A stretch of 64,000 nucleotides of DNA from NCBI RefSeq assembly GCF_026239735.1, contig NZ_JAPIVT010000001.1, positions 372,001 to 436,000 on the forward strand, read 5' to 3'. Below the pieces are notes generated by a model, which saw nothing but the letters and a program-made list of their open reading frames with translations, searched no databases and had not been told where the DNA came from. Within the stretch, counting starts at the first letter, position 1; the number at the start of each line of letters is the position of its first letter. Below are positions 36,123 through 44,383 of the stretch, piece after piece. Both the position numbers and the translations under genes were made by a program. This DNA comes from Pedobacter sp. MC2016-05 (GTDB taxonomy: Bacteria > Bacteroidota > Bacteroidia > Sphingobacteriales > Sphingobacteriaceae).

Positions 36123-37421
36123 ATGAAAAATTTAAGAAATAACACCTCAAAATATATTACCTGTTTCGCTTTCTCGTGCATGTTGTTTTCGGCATCATGT
36201 ACGAAAGAATATTTAGACCCATCAAGAGCTAAAACCGATGTTGCATTAACAACTCAACAAGGACTGACAGCCGTTTCTATAGGCTTACAGCGTGTTTACA
36301 CTTTGGGCAGAACTGGCGTAATGTTCAATTCTATTGCAGCAAACGGCTTTGTAACCAATGAGTTTTCACTGCTCAATTCAGGAAATATTCCAGAGTTGCA
36401 GCTAAGTACTGGTGGTAATGCGGTAGATGGAACCAACACCATTTTATTTAATCTTTGGACAAGCGCCAACAAGATTATCTATGATGCAGATTTAGTTATT
36501 GCTAACGCCGGTAATCTTGGAGATAAGGGTTACGCATCAGGATTAATTGCTTATTCAAGTATTTTTAAGGCTCTTGCCATTGGTAATATGGCGCAGTATT
36601 GGGAAAAAATCCCGGATGGAACAGGTAAGAATGTTCAGTTTATCACTAGAGCTGCAGGATTTACAAAAGCAATTGGCGTTTTAGATAATGCGCTAAGCGT
36701 TATTGCAGCAAACCCAATTTCTGCAGGTTTTAATAGCAATGTACCTCCTGCTGTTAATATTGTGAATACTTTACATGCACTAAAAGCAAGATATGCGCTG
36801 TTCTCGGGTAATTATCCATTGGCGTTAACCGAAGCTAACGCAGTAGATTTGACAAAATCATCTGCTTTTGCATTCGATCCAGCCTCACCAAACATTTTAT
36901 TTTCTATTATTTCTTCCAACAATGTTTTTCAGCCGTTAAATGTTAACTTGGGCTTAACTGGCGCTAACGTACCAGATGCGGGAGATAAGAGAATTCTATT
37001 CTATACATTCTTTACAGGAACACCAACTGCAACAATTCGTATGGGCGGCTTTGCCACGGCAACTTCGACAGCGTTTCCAATTTATTTACCTGGGGAAATC
37101 ATTTTGATCAAAGCTGAAGCTTTTGCAAGACAGCCAGATTTAGCTAACGCATTAATTGAGTTGAATAAAGTGGTTACCAAAACATCAGATTTATTTGGTG
37201 TTACGGCAGCTCTGCCGGCATTAAGTGGCACTTATACTCAGCAGCAATTGCTTGATTTAATTTACAAACATCGGTCAATTGAGTTATTTGCTTCTGGCTT
37301 AAAGCTAGAAGACATGAGAAGATTTAATCAGCCACTGGCAGATCGGAAAAGGAATTTTTTCCCTTATCCTTTCCAGGAGCGAGATAATAATCCCAATACT
37401 CCAGCAGACCCCACCTTCTAA
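36123..37421 (+). CDS. SusD/RagB-type lipoprotein, short form
   Basis: 432 residues, shorter than the usual 500-600. Lipobox FSASCTKEYLDP. The N-terminal helical part (LTTQQGLTAVSIGLQRVY…, LWTSANKIIYDADLVIANA) and the C-terminal HRSIELFASGLKLEDMRRF support the SusD family. The short central region suggests a reduced glycan-binding insert. It ends with a proline-rich tail (NNPNTPADPTF). Partner of the SusC just upstream. A strong terminator follows. Confidence 0.88.
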   Translation: MKNLRNNTSKYITCFAFSCMLFSASCTKEYLDPSRAKTDVALTTQQGLTAVSIGLQRVYTLGRTGVMFNSIAANGFVTNEFSLLNSGNIPELQLSTGGNAVDGTNTILFNLWTSANKIIYDADLVIANAGNLGDKGYASGLIAYSSIFKALAIGNMAQYWEKIPDGTGKNVQFITRAAGFTKAIGVLDNALSVIAANPISAGFNSNVPPAVNIVNTLHALKARYALFSGNYPLALTEANAVDLTKSSAFAFDPASPNILFSIISSNNVFQPLNVNLGLTGANVPDAGDKRILFYTFFTGTPTATIRMGGFATATSTAFPIYLPGEIILIKAEAFARQPDLANALIELNKVVTKTSDLFGVTAALPALSGTYTQQQLLDLIYKHRSIELFASGLKLEDMRRFNQPLADRKRNFFPYPFQERDNNPNTPADPTF

Positions 37422-37498
37422 ACAAAGGAGGCTTTCTCAAAAGTCTCTTTTTCACAAGAGACACAAAATAAAATTTTTATCAAATCTTTAATAATACC

Positions 37499-37535
37499 AA
37501 AAGGGCAATTTTCGATTTCAAAATTGCCCTTTTTA
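37499..37535 (+). terminator. Intrinsic terminator after susD-2
   Basis: A perfect 14-bp stem (AAAAGGGCAATTTT at 37499-37512 with AAAATTGCCCTTTT at 37520-37533), a 7-base loop and a following T. The symmetric A/T flanks let it act in either direction. Confidence 0.88.
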
Positions 37536-37624
37536 TCTTCGTTTTCTGGCTATTATTGGTGTTTAGCCAAATCAAATTCCGAAACGACTATCTCGTTTTT
37601 ACCTTTGATACAGCCTCTTTTTTG

Positions 37625-38371
37625 TTATAATATATTTAAATCTTTTGTTCGATAGTTTGCCAAAGCTTCGTTTTGGTGATCTAATTCTGTTATTAAATAG
37701 CTGATGCTTTCAATCGGGCAAACCCGTAGCCTCAAAGAGATATCCAGCTTTTCAGATATACACAGCACCGCAGTTTTTTTGGAACAGGCAATCATCGCCT
37801 TTTTTAATTGATTAATTTCCCAGTAAGTATCTGTCAAGCCATCTTCCGGGTGGATAGCACTGGTGCCCATCACACATAAATCAGCTTTGATTTCAGAAAG
37901 CTGTGTAATTACTTGTCCACCATAGGTAATCTGCGAATTTTTAGAAAACAAGCCGCCGATGAGTATCACTTCCAGGTTATCGTATTTTGCCAATTCGACA
38001 GCCACCAAAGGGCTAATGGTAAAAAAAGTTCCTGCGATATTTTGTGGAAGTTGTTTTACCAGTTCTAAAATAGTGGTCCCACCACCAGTTAAAACCACCA
38101 TCCCATCTTTAAAAAGTGAGGTCGCTTTTTTCGCAATTACTATTTTTATGTCCCTGGCATAAACCGTACTATCATCGAAAGAACTGTGGTATGATTTAGA
38201 CAATGCACCTCCATGAACTTTAAAAAGCAAGTCTTCATCTGCCAATTCTTGTAAATCTCTTCTTATGGTATCTTCCGATACATTAAGTAATTGAACCAAA
38301 TCAGAAGTGAGTACACGATTGTGTAAATTGATTTGGCGCATAATAAAATCATGGCGTTCTTTTTTGAGCAT
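37625..38371 (-). CDS. DeoR-family transcriptional regulator
   Basis: 248 residues, normal length. N-terminal DeoR helix-turn-helix (NRVLTSDLVQLLNVSEDTIR followed by RDLQELADEDLL and the VHGGAL end of the domain). The C-terminal DeoRC sensor domain includes LTGGGTTILELVKQLP, VILIGGLF and MGTSAIHPEDGLTD. Such regulators usually respond to a phosphorylated sugar. It is divergent from susC-3, and the promoters of susC-3 and susC-4 share 10-bp-spaced TGCG repeats that could be its binding sites. With nagB and anmK nearby, an amino-sugar phosphate effector is possible but unproven. Confidence 0.93.
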   Translation of the reverse strand: MLKKERHDFIMRQINLHNRVLTSDLVQLLNVSEDTIRRDLQELADEDLLFKVHGGALSKSYHSSFDDSTVYARDIKIVIAKKATSLFKDGMVVLTGGGTTILELVKQLPQNIAGTFFTISPLVAVELAKYDNLEVILIGGLFSKNSQITYGGQVITQLSEIKADLCVMGTSAIHPEDGLTDTYWEINQLKKAMIACSKKTAVLCISEKLDISLRLRVCPIESISYLITELDHQNEALANYRTKDLNIL

Positions 38372-38416
38372 ATTGATGTTTGGTTTGTACTAAAGTAAAA
38401 ATACTTTTCAATAATT

Positions 38417-38440
38417 TGCGTGTTTATGCGTTTTTAAGCA
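38417..38440 (+). promoter_or_regulatory. 10-bp-spaced TGCG direct repeats upstream of susC-3
   Basis: TGCGT at 38417 and 38427, and a degenerate AGCA at 38437, are separated by exactly one helical turn with T-rich fillers. The same arrangement occurs at 44231 before susC-4. Both sites are followed downstream by ATATTTAC-n5-TATTGC (38507-38525 here). Likely regulator-binding repeats, candidate DeoR targets. Confidence 0.5.
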
Positions 38441-38526
38441 ATTATATATCGTAATAGTTGCATGAAAATCTTTGTTATTTTGTTTTTTTATTAAAAAACA
38501 ATCAGCATATTTACATAACTATTGCT

Positions 38527-38550
38527 AAACATGCGTTAATCTGCATGTTT
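38527..38550. repeat. 8-bp inverted repeat in the susC-3 leader
   Basis: AAACATGC (38527-38534) pairs perfectly with GCATGTTT (38543-38550), with an 8-base loop. It lies 56 bases before the start codon and is not seen before susC-4. An operator or leader hairpin. Confidence 0.4.
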
Positions 38551-38605
38551 GGATAAGCCGGAAAACAAACAACTACAACCTTTTTAAACTTCTTACTAAC
38601 TAATT

Positions 38606-41600
38606 ATGATGAAAAAACTACTTTTTAGTTTTATCGGTATGGTTATGCTGCTTGCGCAAGTATTTGCGCAACAAGCCACCATTACTGGTAAGGTCACATC
38701 AAGTGACGGACCCATTCCTGGTGCATCAATTCGTGTAAAAGGAACCTCAATTGTATCGCAAAGCAATAGTGATGGAAACTTTACTATAAAAGCACTGAAA
38801 ACAGATGTACTTACTTTTTCTTACATTGGTTATAAAACCGTTGAAAGAACTGTAGGTAATAATACAACAATCAATGTTTCCATGCAAGCTGATGCCAGTA
38901 ACCTAAATGAGGTGGTAGTTACAGCCTATGGGATTGATCGTGATGTAAAATCTTTAGGTTATTCAACCCCAAAAGTATCAGGTGATGAGGCTGCTGCCAC
39001 TCAAAGAAATGACTTTTTTGGTTCACTACAAGGTCGTGTTCCAGGGTTGTCCATTAACAGTACAAATGGAAATCCAGGTTCTTCCGCTCAAATTGTTCTA
39101 AGGGGTTTTGTATCTATAAGTGGAGACAATAATGCCTTGATCGTTGTGGATGGTGTTCCTATAAATAACAGCACACTTAATCAAACAAGGGAGCTTGTTT
39201 CTGGTGCGGCGAACAGAGATCAGGATTATTCCAACCGAGGAATGGACATCAACCCGAATGACATTGAAAGCTATGTGATTATGAAAGGTCCTGAAGCTAC
39301 AGCATTGTATGGTAGTGCTGGTGCAAGTGGTGCAATTTTAATCACAACAAAAAAAGGAAAGGCCGGTAGAGGAAGCATTAACTACAATAATTCTTTTAGG
39401 GTAGAGGAATTAAATAAGTTCCCTGAAATTCAAACCAAGTACAATACAGGCCTCTCAAACGGCGTTTACAACATTGGTACGTCTAACTTTTTTGGTCCCG
39501 CATTTTTGCCAACTACTCCTCTTTATGATAATATGCACAACTTCTTTGAGACTGGATTTACTCAAAAGCACAATTTATCATTTGAAGGCGGTACAGATAA
39601 ATTCTCTTATCGCTGGTCTAACGAGTATACCGATTCAAAGGGAACGATTCCGACAACCAGTTATACAAGGATTTCTTCGCGGGTTACCGCAGTGGGGACT
39701 ATTTCACCCATATTAAAGCTAACTACAACTTTTAATTATATCAATTCGAAGAATGATAAGGCCAACAAGGGGGCGAATGGTTCTTTGCTTCAATTAATGC
39801 GTTTTAGTTCGGCCTACAATGTCCGTGATTATCAGGATGCAAATGGAAACCGAATTTTACACCATGCCAGTATCTATGCAGAGTTTGATAACCCTCTTTG
39901 GGATGTGGTTAAAAATGTGAATAATGATAAGGACAATCGTTTTATTGCCAACACCAATATTGAGCTGACCCCTACAAAATGGCTTAGGATTAATGGGATT
40001 ATTGGAGCCGATATCGCCAATACAAAAGGGCTTTCGGTATACCATGCACAATCTTATAGAGGTTCTGGATCTGCTGCAACCCCGACAGGTGGAACAGTTA
40101 TGACATATGATAAACTTGCAAAGGTTTTTAGTGGATCATTAACGGCGTCAGCCAAACATAAGTTCGGAGATTTTAACAATACTTATGTTATTGGTACATC
40201 ATTTTACGATTTTAATGCCGTTACAGATTCGCAGCGTGGAACAAACATGTATGACCCCAACTTTTACAGTATAAACAATACTTTACCCACCACCCAGCGA
40301 ACCCTTACTTACGTCAATCGGTATCGTACGGTAGGCGCCTTTGCCCAAGCTATTTTAGGGTATAAAACCCTGTTATATTTAACCTTATCAGGAAGAGTTG
40401 ACGGGGCTTCTAGATTAATGCCGAACAATCCATATTTCGCATATCCATCGGCTAGTTTGGCTTTTAATTTTACAGATATCGAAAAAGTGAAAGAAAATCT
40501 ACCATGGATGGATAGCGGGAAGCTGAGAGCATCCTTCGCATTAACTGGTAAAGAGCCTTGGAGAGAATATTCGACAGGTACAAATTATGAAGCCAAAAGA
40601 ACTACAGGAGGTGGCTATGCTTACTCATACTACGGAGGTAATCCAAACTTAAAGCCGGAAGTATCTCAAAATTTCGAGATTGGTACTGAAATGCAATTTT
40701 TAAAAAACAGGATCGGTTTAGACTTTAACTTTTATAATCTCTTGAGTAAAGACCAGATCATTAACCCCCGTTTAAGTTATGGAACCGGGTTTGTACTTGA
40801 AATGATGAATGGAGGTACGGTTCGAAATCGTGGTATTGAGGTGCAATTAACTGGTACGCCAATTAAAGGCAAAGATTTCAGCTGGAATACAACTTTCAAC
40901 TTTACGCGGAACCGTGGTGTAGTATTGTCATTAGCAAATGAACTTCCTGAGCTTTATGAATCAGATACCTGGGTTATCGGTGAAATCAGAAGTGCAGTGC
41001 ACCCGGGATATAGTACCGGAGCGATTAGCGGAACTAGGTTCGATAGAAATAATAATGGAGACATTTTAATTAATGTTTCATCTGGGCTACCGACAAGTTC
41101 TGATACACAATATTATCCTATTGGCGATAGAAATCCTAAATTCACATTAGGTTTTGTTAACAGGTTTAGTTACAAAAGCTTTAATCTTTCTTTTTTGTGG
41201 GATTTAAGATATGGTGGTGATGTTGTCAATGGTACAGAATATGCCTCTTATATAAAAGGAATAAGTGTTAAAACCCTTGATCGGGAATTACCGAGAGTAA
41301 TTACCGGAGTTTTAGCGGATGGCTTGCAAAATACAGCAAACCCAACGCCAAACACAATTGCGGTAACACCTTATTATAATTCGAACTATTATTCGTTAAA
41401 TGTTTCGCCAGAAATGTTTGTAGAAAGAAACATTAAAACACTTAGACTGAGAGACGTTACCTTAGGTTATGATTTTCCTCCATCATTGGTTAAGCGCATT
41501 AAATTTATTCAGAGTTTTGGCGCATTCTTAACTGTTACTGATTCGGTTTTGCTTACAAATTACTCTGGTGGAGATCCTGAGAGTAATGCAAATTCACCAG

Positions 41601-41689
41601 GCGTTGGTGGTATCGGCGGTTTCGGAATTGATTATGGTAATGTTGGAAAGCCAATCGGTTTCAACATTGGATTTAGGGTTAAATTATAG
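38606..41689 (+). CDS. SusC/RagA-type TonB-dependent transporter (DeoR locus, first)
   Basis: 1027 residues. Signal peptide (AQVFAQQ, ~22), regulatory-like domain (ATITGKVTSSDGPIPGASIR), TonB-contact region (NEVVVTAYGIDRDVKSLGYS), plug (IVLRGFVSISGDNNALIVVD and MKGPEATALYGSAGASGAIL), barrel ending in NIGFRVKL. No STN domain. The N-terminal region is closely similar to that of susC-4 (44384), which suggests an old tandem duplication of the transporter. Its stop is followed after 8 bases by an ATG of the SusD partner. Substrate unknown, since no hydrolase lies in the operon. Confidence 0.92.
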   Translation: MMKKLLFSFIGMVMLLAQVFAQQATITGKVTSSDGPIPGASIRVKGTSIVSQSNSDGNFTIKALKTDVLTFSYIGYKTVERTVGNNTTINVSMQADASNLNEVVVTAYGIDRDVKSLGYSTPKVSGDEAAATQRNDFFGSLQGRVPGLSINSTNGNPGSSAQIVLRGFVSISGDNNALIVVDGVPINNSTLNQTRELVSGAANRDQDYSNRGMDINPNDIESYVIMKGPEATALYGSAGASGAILITTKKGKAGRGSINYNNSFRVEELNKFPEIQTKYNTGLSNGVYNIGTSNFFGPAFLPTTPLYDNMHNFFETGFTQKHNLSFEGGTDKFSYRWSNEYTDSKGTIPTTSYTRISSRVTAVGTISPILKLTTTFNYINSKNDKANKGANGSLLQLMRFSSAYNVRDYQDANGNRILHHASIYAEFDNPLWDVVKNVNNDKDNRFIANTNIELTPTKWLRINGIIGADIANTKGLSVYHAQSYRGSGSAATPTGGTVMTYDKLAKVFSGSLTASAKHKFGDFNNTYVIGTSFYDFNAVTDSQRGTNMYDPNFYSINNTLPTTQRTLTYVNRYRTVGAFAQAILGYKTLLYLTLSGRVDGASRLMPNNPYFAYPSASLAFNFTDIEKVKENLPWMDSGKLRASFALTGKEPWREYSTGTNYEAKRTTGGGYAYSYYGGNPNLKPEVSQNFEIGTEMQFLKNRIGLDFNFYNLLSKDQIINPRLSYGTGFVLEMMNGGTVRNRGIEVQLTGTPIKGKDFSWNTTFNFTRNRGVVLSLANELPELYESDTWVIGEIRSAVHPGYSTGAISGTRFDRNNNGDILINVSSGLPTSSDTQYYPIGDRNPKFTLGFVNRFSYKSFNLSFLWDLRYGGDVVNGTEYASYIKGISVKTLDRELPRVITGVLADGLQNTANPTPNTIAVTPYYNSNYYSLNVSPEMFVERNIKTLRLRDVTLGYDFPPSLVKRIKFIQSFGAFLTVTDSVLLTNYSGGDPESNANSPGVGGIGGFGIDYGNVGKPIGFNIGFRVKL

Positions 41690-41697
41690 TGAACGAC

Positions 41698-43308
41698 ATG
41701 AAGAAATTATTTAAATTATATATTGCTGCGGCAGTATTATTGCTGATGGGGAGTTGTAAAAAATATTTGGATATTAATACTAATCCGGCTGTTCCTCAAA
41801 CAAGTAAAGCGGAGCTATTGCTTCCACCCATTCTTTTCCAAATGACAAACGGAACATCACAAGATTATCGTTTTATCTGGAAAATTACACAAAACCTAAT
41901 TGGCTCATCGACAGATGATGGCGCTTTGGCTTTTGAAAAACACACCTTTGTACGATCAAGTGATAATGGAGGGGTTATCTGGAGAATGACTTATGTTGAT
42001 CTTGGAATAAATCTGGAAAACCTCATTAACGATGCGGTAACCAATCAAAAATATGAATATGCGGCAATTGGTTATGCCATTAAAGCTTGGGCATATCAAC
42101 AAACAACAGATTTATATGGCCCAATTATCCTTGATGAGGCTTTTACCCCAGGATTGCTAAAGTTTCCTTATAAGGATCAACCAGATGTTTATGCAAAAGT
42201 GAGGTATTACTGCGAACAATCAATCAAATATTCCAATATGAAAAGCCCGCTAAATTATTCCACTCAATTGGCAAGTATTACGGGCGATGGTATTTACAAG
42301 GGCGATATGGCTAAATGGCGGAAGTTTGTATATGCAATTTATGCTTTACAATACAGTCACCTAGTAAACAAGCCTGAATTTAAAACCCAATATGCTGACA
42401 GCGTAGTGAAGTATACCAACCTTTCTTTTGCGAATGAGTCTGAATCGGCTACAGTTTACTTTTCTGCCGCCAGTACGGATGATACCAATCCATTCGGACC
42501 AACTTTAGGTTACATAAATACAGCAGGTACTACATCAACTTATTATGGTCGAATATCAACAACTATCTTAAATTATTTAGCGGGAGGAGTAAGAGGTACG
42601 CCGACTACAAATCCAACCAGCTCTGTTGATCCAAGATTGAGCAGGATGTTACCTGCAAGTACAGCCACAGCCACACTAGGACGTTATATTGCTGGTGTTC
42701 CAACGCAAGGGAGTAGTACGTCCGGCTTGCCAATAGTATTCGGATCTATTCCTGCTGGAGCAATAACATACAATGGCAAGTATATTTATGCTGATGCAGC
42801 AAGATATCCATTGATGACTTATTCACAATTACAGTTTACCAAAGCTGAAGCACTATTGTGGCAGGGAAAAGCAGCTGAAGCCTATACTGCATATAGAGCT
42901 GGTATTTCAGGTCACATGGATTTTTGTAACACTTATGGGAGGGCTTCAAAAGCGCCGGATCCTGTAATAACAACAGCAGAAATTGATGCTTATTTAGCAT
43001 CATCAGAGGTTGCTCAAAGCGCTGCAACACTCACCATTGCTGACATAATGGGTCAAAAGTATATCGCCCAATGGGGATGGGCAGGTTTAGAACAATGGTC
43101 CGATATCAGAAAATATCACTACGATCCATTAGTCTTTAAGCAATTTTATCAGATTCCAACAGCCGATCTTGCGCTAGGAGGAAAATATGCTTACCGGTTC
43201 AGGCCACGCTACAATTCGGAATATGTATGGAATCCTGAAGAGTTGGCTAAGTGGGGTGGTTTAGACATAGATTATATGACTAAGGAAACTTGGTTCAGTC
43301 AGCCGTAA
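41698..43308 (+). CDS. SusD/RagB-family nutrient-binding lipoprotein (PF12771-like)
   Basis: 536 residues from ATG 41698; a GTG at 41689 overlapping the susC stop is the alternative. Lipobox LLLMGSCKKYLDINTNP, a start typical of the second SusD subfamily. Supporting stretches are AELLLPPILFQMTNG, AIGYAIKAWAYQQTTDLYGPII and a C-terminal RPRYNSEYVWNPEELAKWGG. It binds the substrate imported by the upstream SusC. This subfamily differs from the classic SusD of the other pairs in the window, so the two pairs of this locus are not a simple recent duplication. Followed closely by the DUF4397 lipoprotein. Confidence 0.9.
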   Translation: MKKLFKLYIAAAVLLLMGSCKKYLDINTNPAVPQTSKAELLLPPILFQMTNGTSQDYRFIWKITQNLIGSSTDDGALAFEKHTFVRSSDNGGVIWRMTYVDLGINLENLINDAVTNQKYEYAAIGYAIKAWAYQQTTDLYGPIILDEAFTPGLLKFPYKDQPDVYAKVRYYCEQSIKYSNMKSPLNYSTQLASITGDGIYKGDMAKWRKFVYAIYALQYSHLVNKPEFKTQYADSVVKYTNLSFANESESATVYFSAASTDDTNPFGPTLGYINTAGTTSTYYGRISTTILNYLAGGVRGTPTTNPTSSVDPRLSRMLPASTATATLGRYIAGVPTQGSSTSGLPIVFGSIPAGAITYNGKYIYADAARYPLMTYSQLQFTKAEALLWQGKAAEAYTAYRAGISGHMDFCNTYGRASKAPDPVITTAEIDAYLASSEVAQSAATLTIADIMGQKYIAQWGWAGLEQWSDIRKYHYDPLVFKQFYQIPTADLALGGKYAYRFRPRYNSEYVWNPEELAKWGGLDIDYMTKETWFSQP

Positions 43309-43331
43309 ATTTTACATTTAAGATTATTAAC

Positions 43332-44129
43332 ATGAAGATATTTTCTAATTTATTCGCAGCACTAACCATCCTTATAGCAATATCTGGATGTACCAAAAAT
43401 GTTTTGGATTATGGCGAAGTTGAAAAACTGAACAGTGATCAAGCTTTATTAAAAGTAAACTATGCCTCTTATTATTATAACAATAGGGCGATAGCGATAA
43501 AAATAAATGATAAACGTGTGAGTAGTGTCATCACTGCTCGTACTCCGTTTCCTGGTGGAGGTTATAATACTGGTGGTAGTTCAACTGCCGATTTTTTAGC
43601 TGTAACTCCAGGAAACTTAAAGATTTCTATTATTTTACCTAAAAAGAAAGATGATGGAACAGATTCTCTTGTACTTTATTCTACTTCTTTTCAAATTCAG
43701 CCGGGTAAAAACTATGTGGCTCATATTACAGATACCGCTGAGACAACCAAAAGCGTTTTAACGGAAGAAAATTTTGTAAGGCCTGACACTGCCTATTGCA
43801 AATACAGATTTATCAATTTAATGCCTAATGTGCCTTCCGTTGATTTATATTATGGCACTAGTGCCACAGATAATACAAAGGATTCTCTTTTAGCTGGAAA
43901 TGTAAGTTATTTAAATATAACCAATGAAATCAGGCTAAGGTCTGCCCAATCTAAGACATGGAAAGTTAGGCCCGCTGGAGCAGCGATTACTACTGCTACC
44001 GTGTTAGCGAACTACACAAGTGCGAGCACCTTTCTAAATCAGCGGGTTTACACGATTTTTGCAAGCGGTTATAGCGGAATAGCGGCTGCGCCACGAAGGC
44101 CATACGTGTCATTCTTTTTGATTAGATAG
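43332..44129 (+). CDS. DUF4397 surface lipoprotein accompanying SusCD
   Basis: 265 residues from ATG 43332; an upstream TTG would overlap susD and is rejected. Lipobox ILIAISGCTKNV. Two similar beta-sandwich units are suggested: one beginning LLKVNYASYYYNNRAIAIKI, the other beginning CKYRFINLMPNVPSVDLYYG, the pattern of DUF4397. It sits in the slot where surface glycan-binding proteins (SusE/F-like) are found in other loci, 23 bases behind susD. A role as a third, glycan- or peptide-binding surface protein is inferred from position only. A strong terminator follows, closing the three-gene operon. Confidence 0.82.
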   Translation: MKIFSNLFAALTILIAISGCTKNVLDYGEVEKLNSDQALLKVNYASYYYNNRAIAIKINDKRVSSVITARTPFPGGGYNTGGSSTADFLAVTPGNLKISIILPKKKDDGTDSLVLYSTSFQIQPGKNYVAHITDTAETTKSVLTEENFVRPDTAYCKYRFINLMPNVPSVDLYYGTSATDNTKDSLLAGNVSYLNITNEIRLRSAQSKTWKVRPAGAAITTATVLANYTSASTFLNQRVYTIFASGYSGIAAAPRRPYVSFFLIR

Positions 44130-44150
44130 TCTAATTGCGCTATTGGTATT

Positions 44151-44182
44151 ATAAAGGCCAACCTCTCCGGGTTGGCCTTTAT
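44151..44182 (+). terminator. Intrinsic terminator after the DUF4397 gene
   Basis: A perfect 13-bp stem (ATAAAGGCCAACC at 44151-44163 with GGTTGGCCTTTAT at 44170-44182) and a 6-base loop. The stem's own TTTAT plus GGTTT forms the tail. Confidence 0.85.
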
Positions 44183-44224
44183 GGTTTAACTCAAATTGAT
44201 ATTCTCAAGTTGTTTAAAACTGGG

Positions 44225-44255
44225 TGCGTTTGCGCTTTTTTGCGTTTTTGTGCAG
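44225..44255 (+). promoter_or_regulatory. 10-bp-spaced TGCG repeats upstream of susC-4
   Basis: TGCGC (44231), TGCGT (44241) and TGCAG (44251) recur at exactly 10 bases with T-rich fillers, and one more TGCG lies at 44225. ATATTTAC-n5-TATTGC follows at 44308-44326, as upstream of susC-3. Candidate binding repeats for the DeoR regulator. Confidence 0.5.
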
Positions 44256-44383
44256 GGTACAGAAATATTGATAACTAAAATTTGTGTATTTCAAAAAATA
44301 TTTCGTGATATTTACTTCAATATTGCCGTTTTGTGCAGTATTAAAAAAGCTAATCATTCAAACAATATTCTAAACTTACGTTT

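Noticed and set aside
38417-38440. Short CRISPR-like repeat array
   Set aside because: Units are only 10 bases, degenerate and lack spacers; a promoter element explains them better.
44196-44383. 63-residue reading frame upstream of susC-4
   Set aside because: It overlaps the regulatory repeats, is rich in Cys and Phe without family features, and lacks a plausible start.
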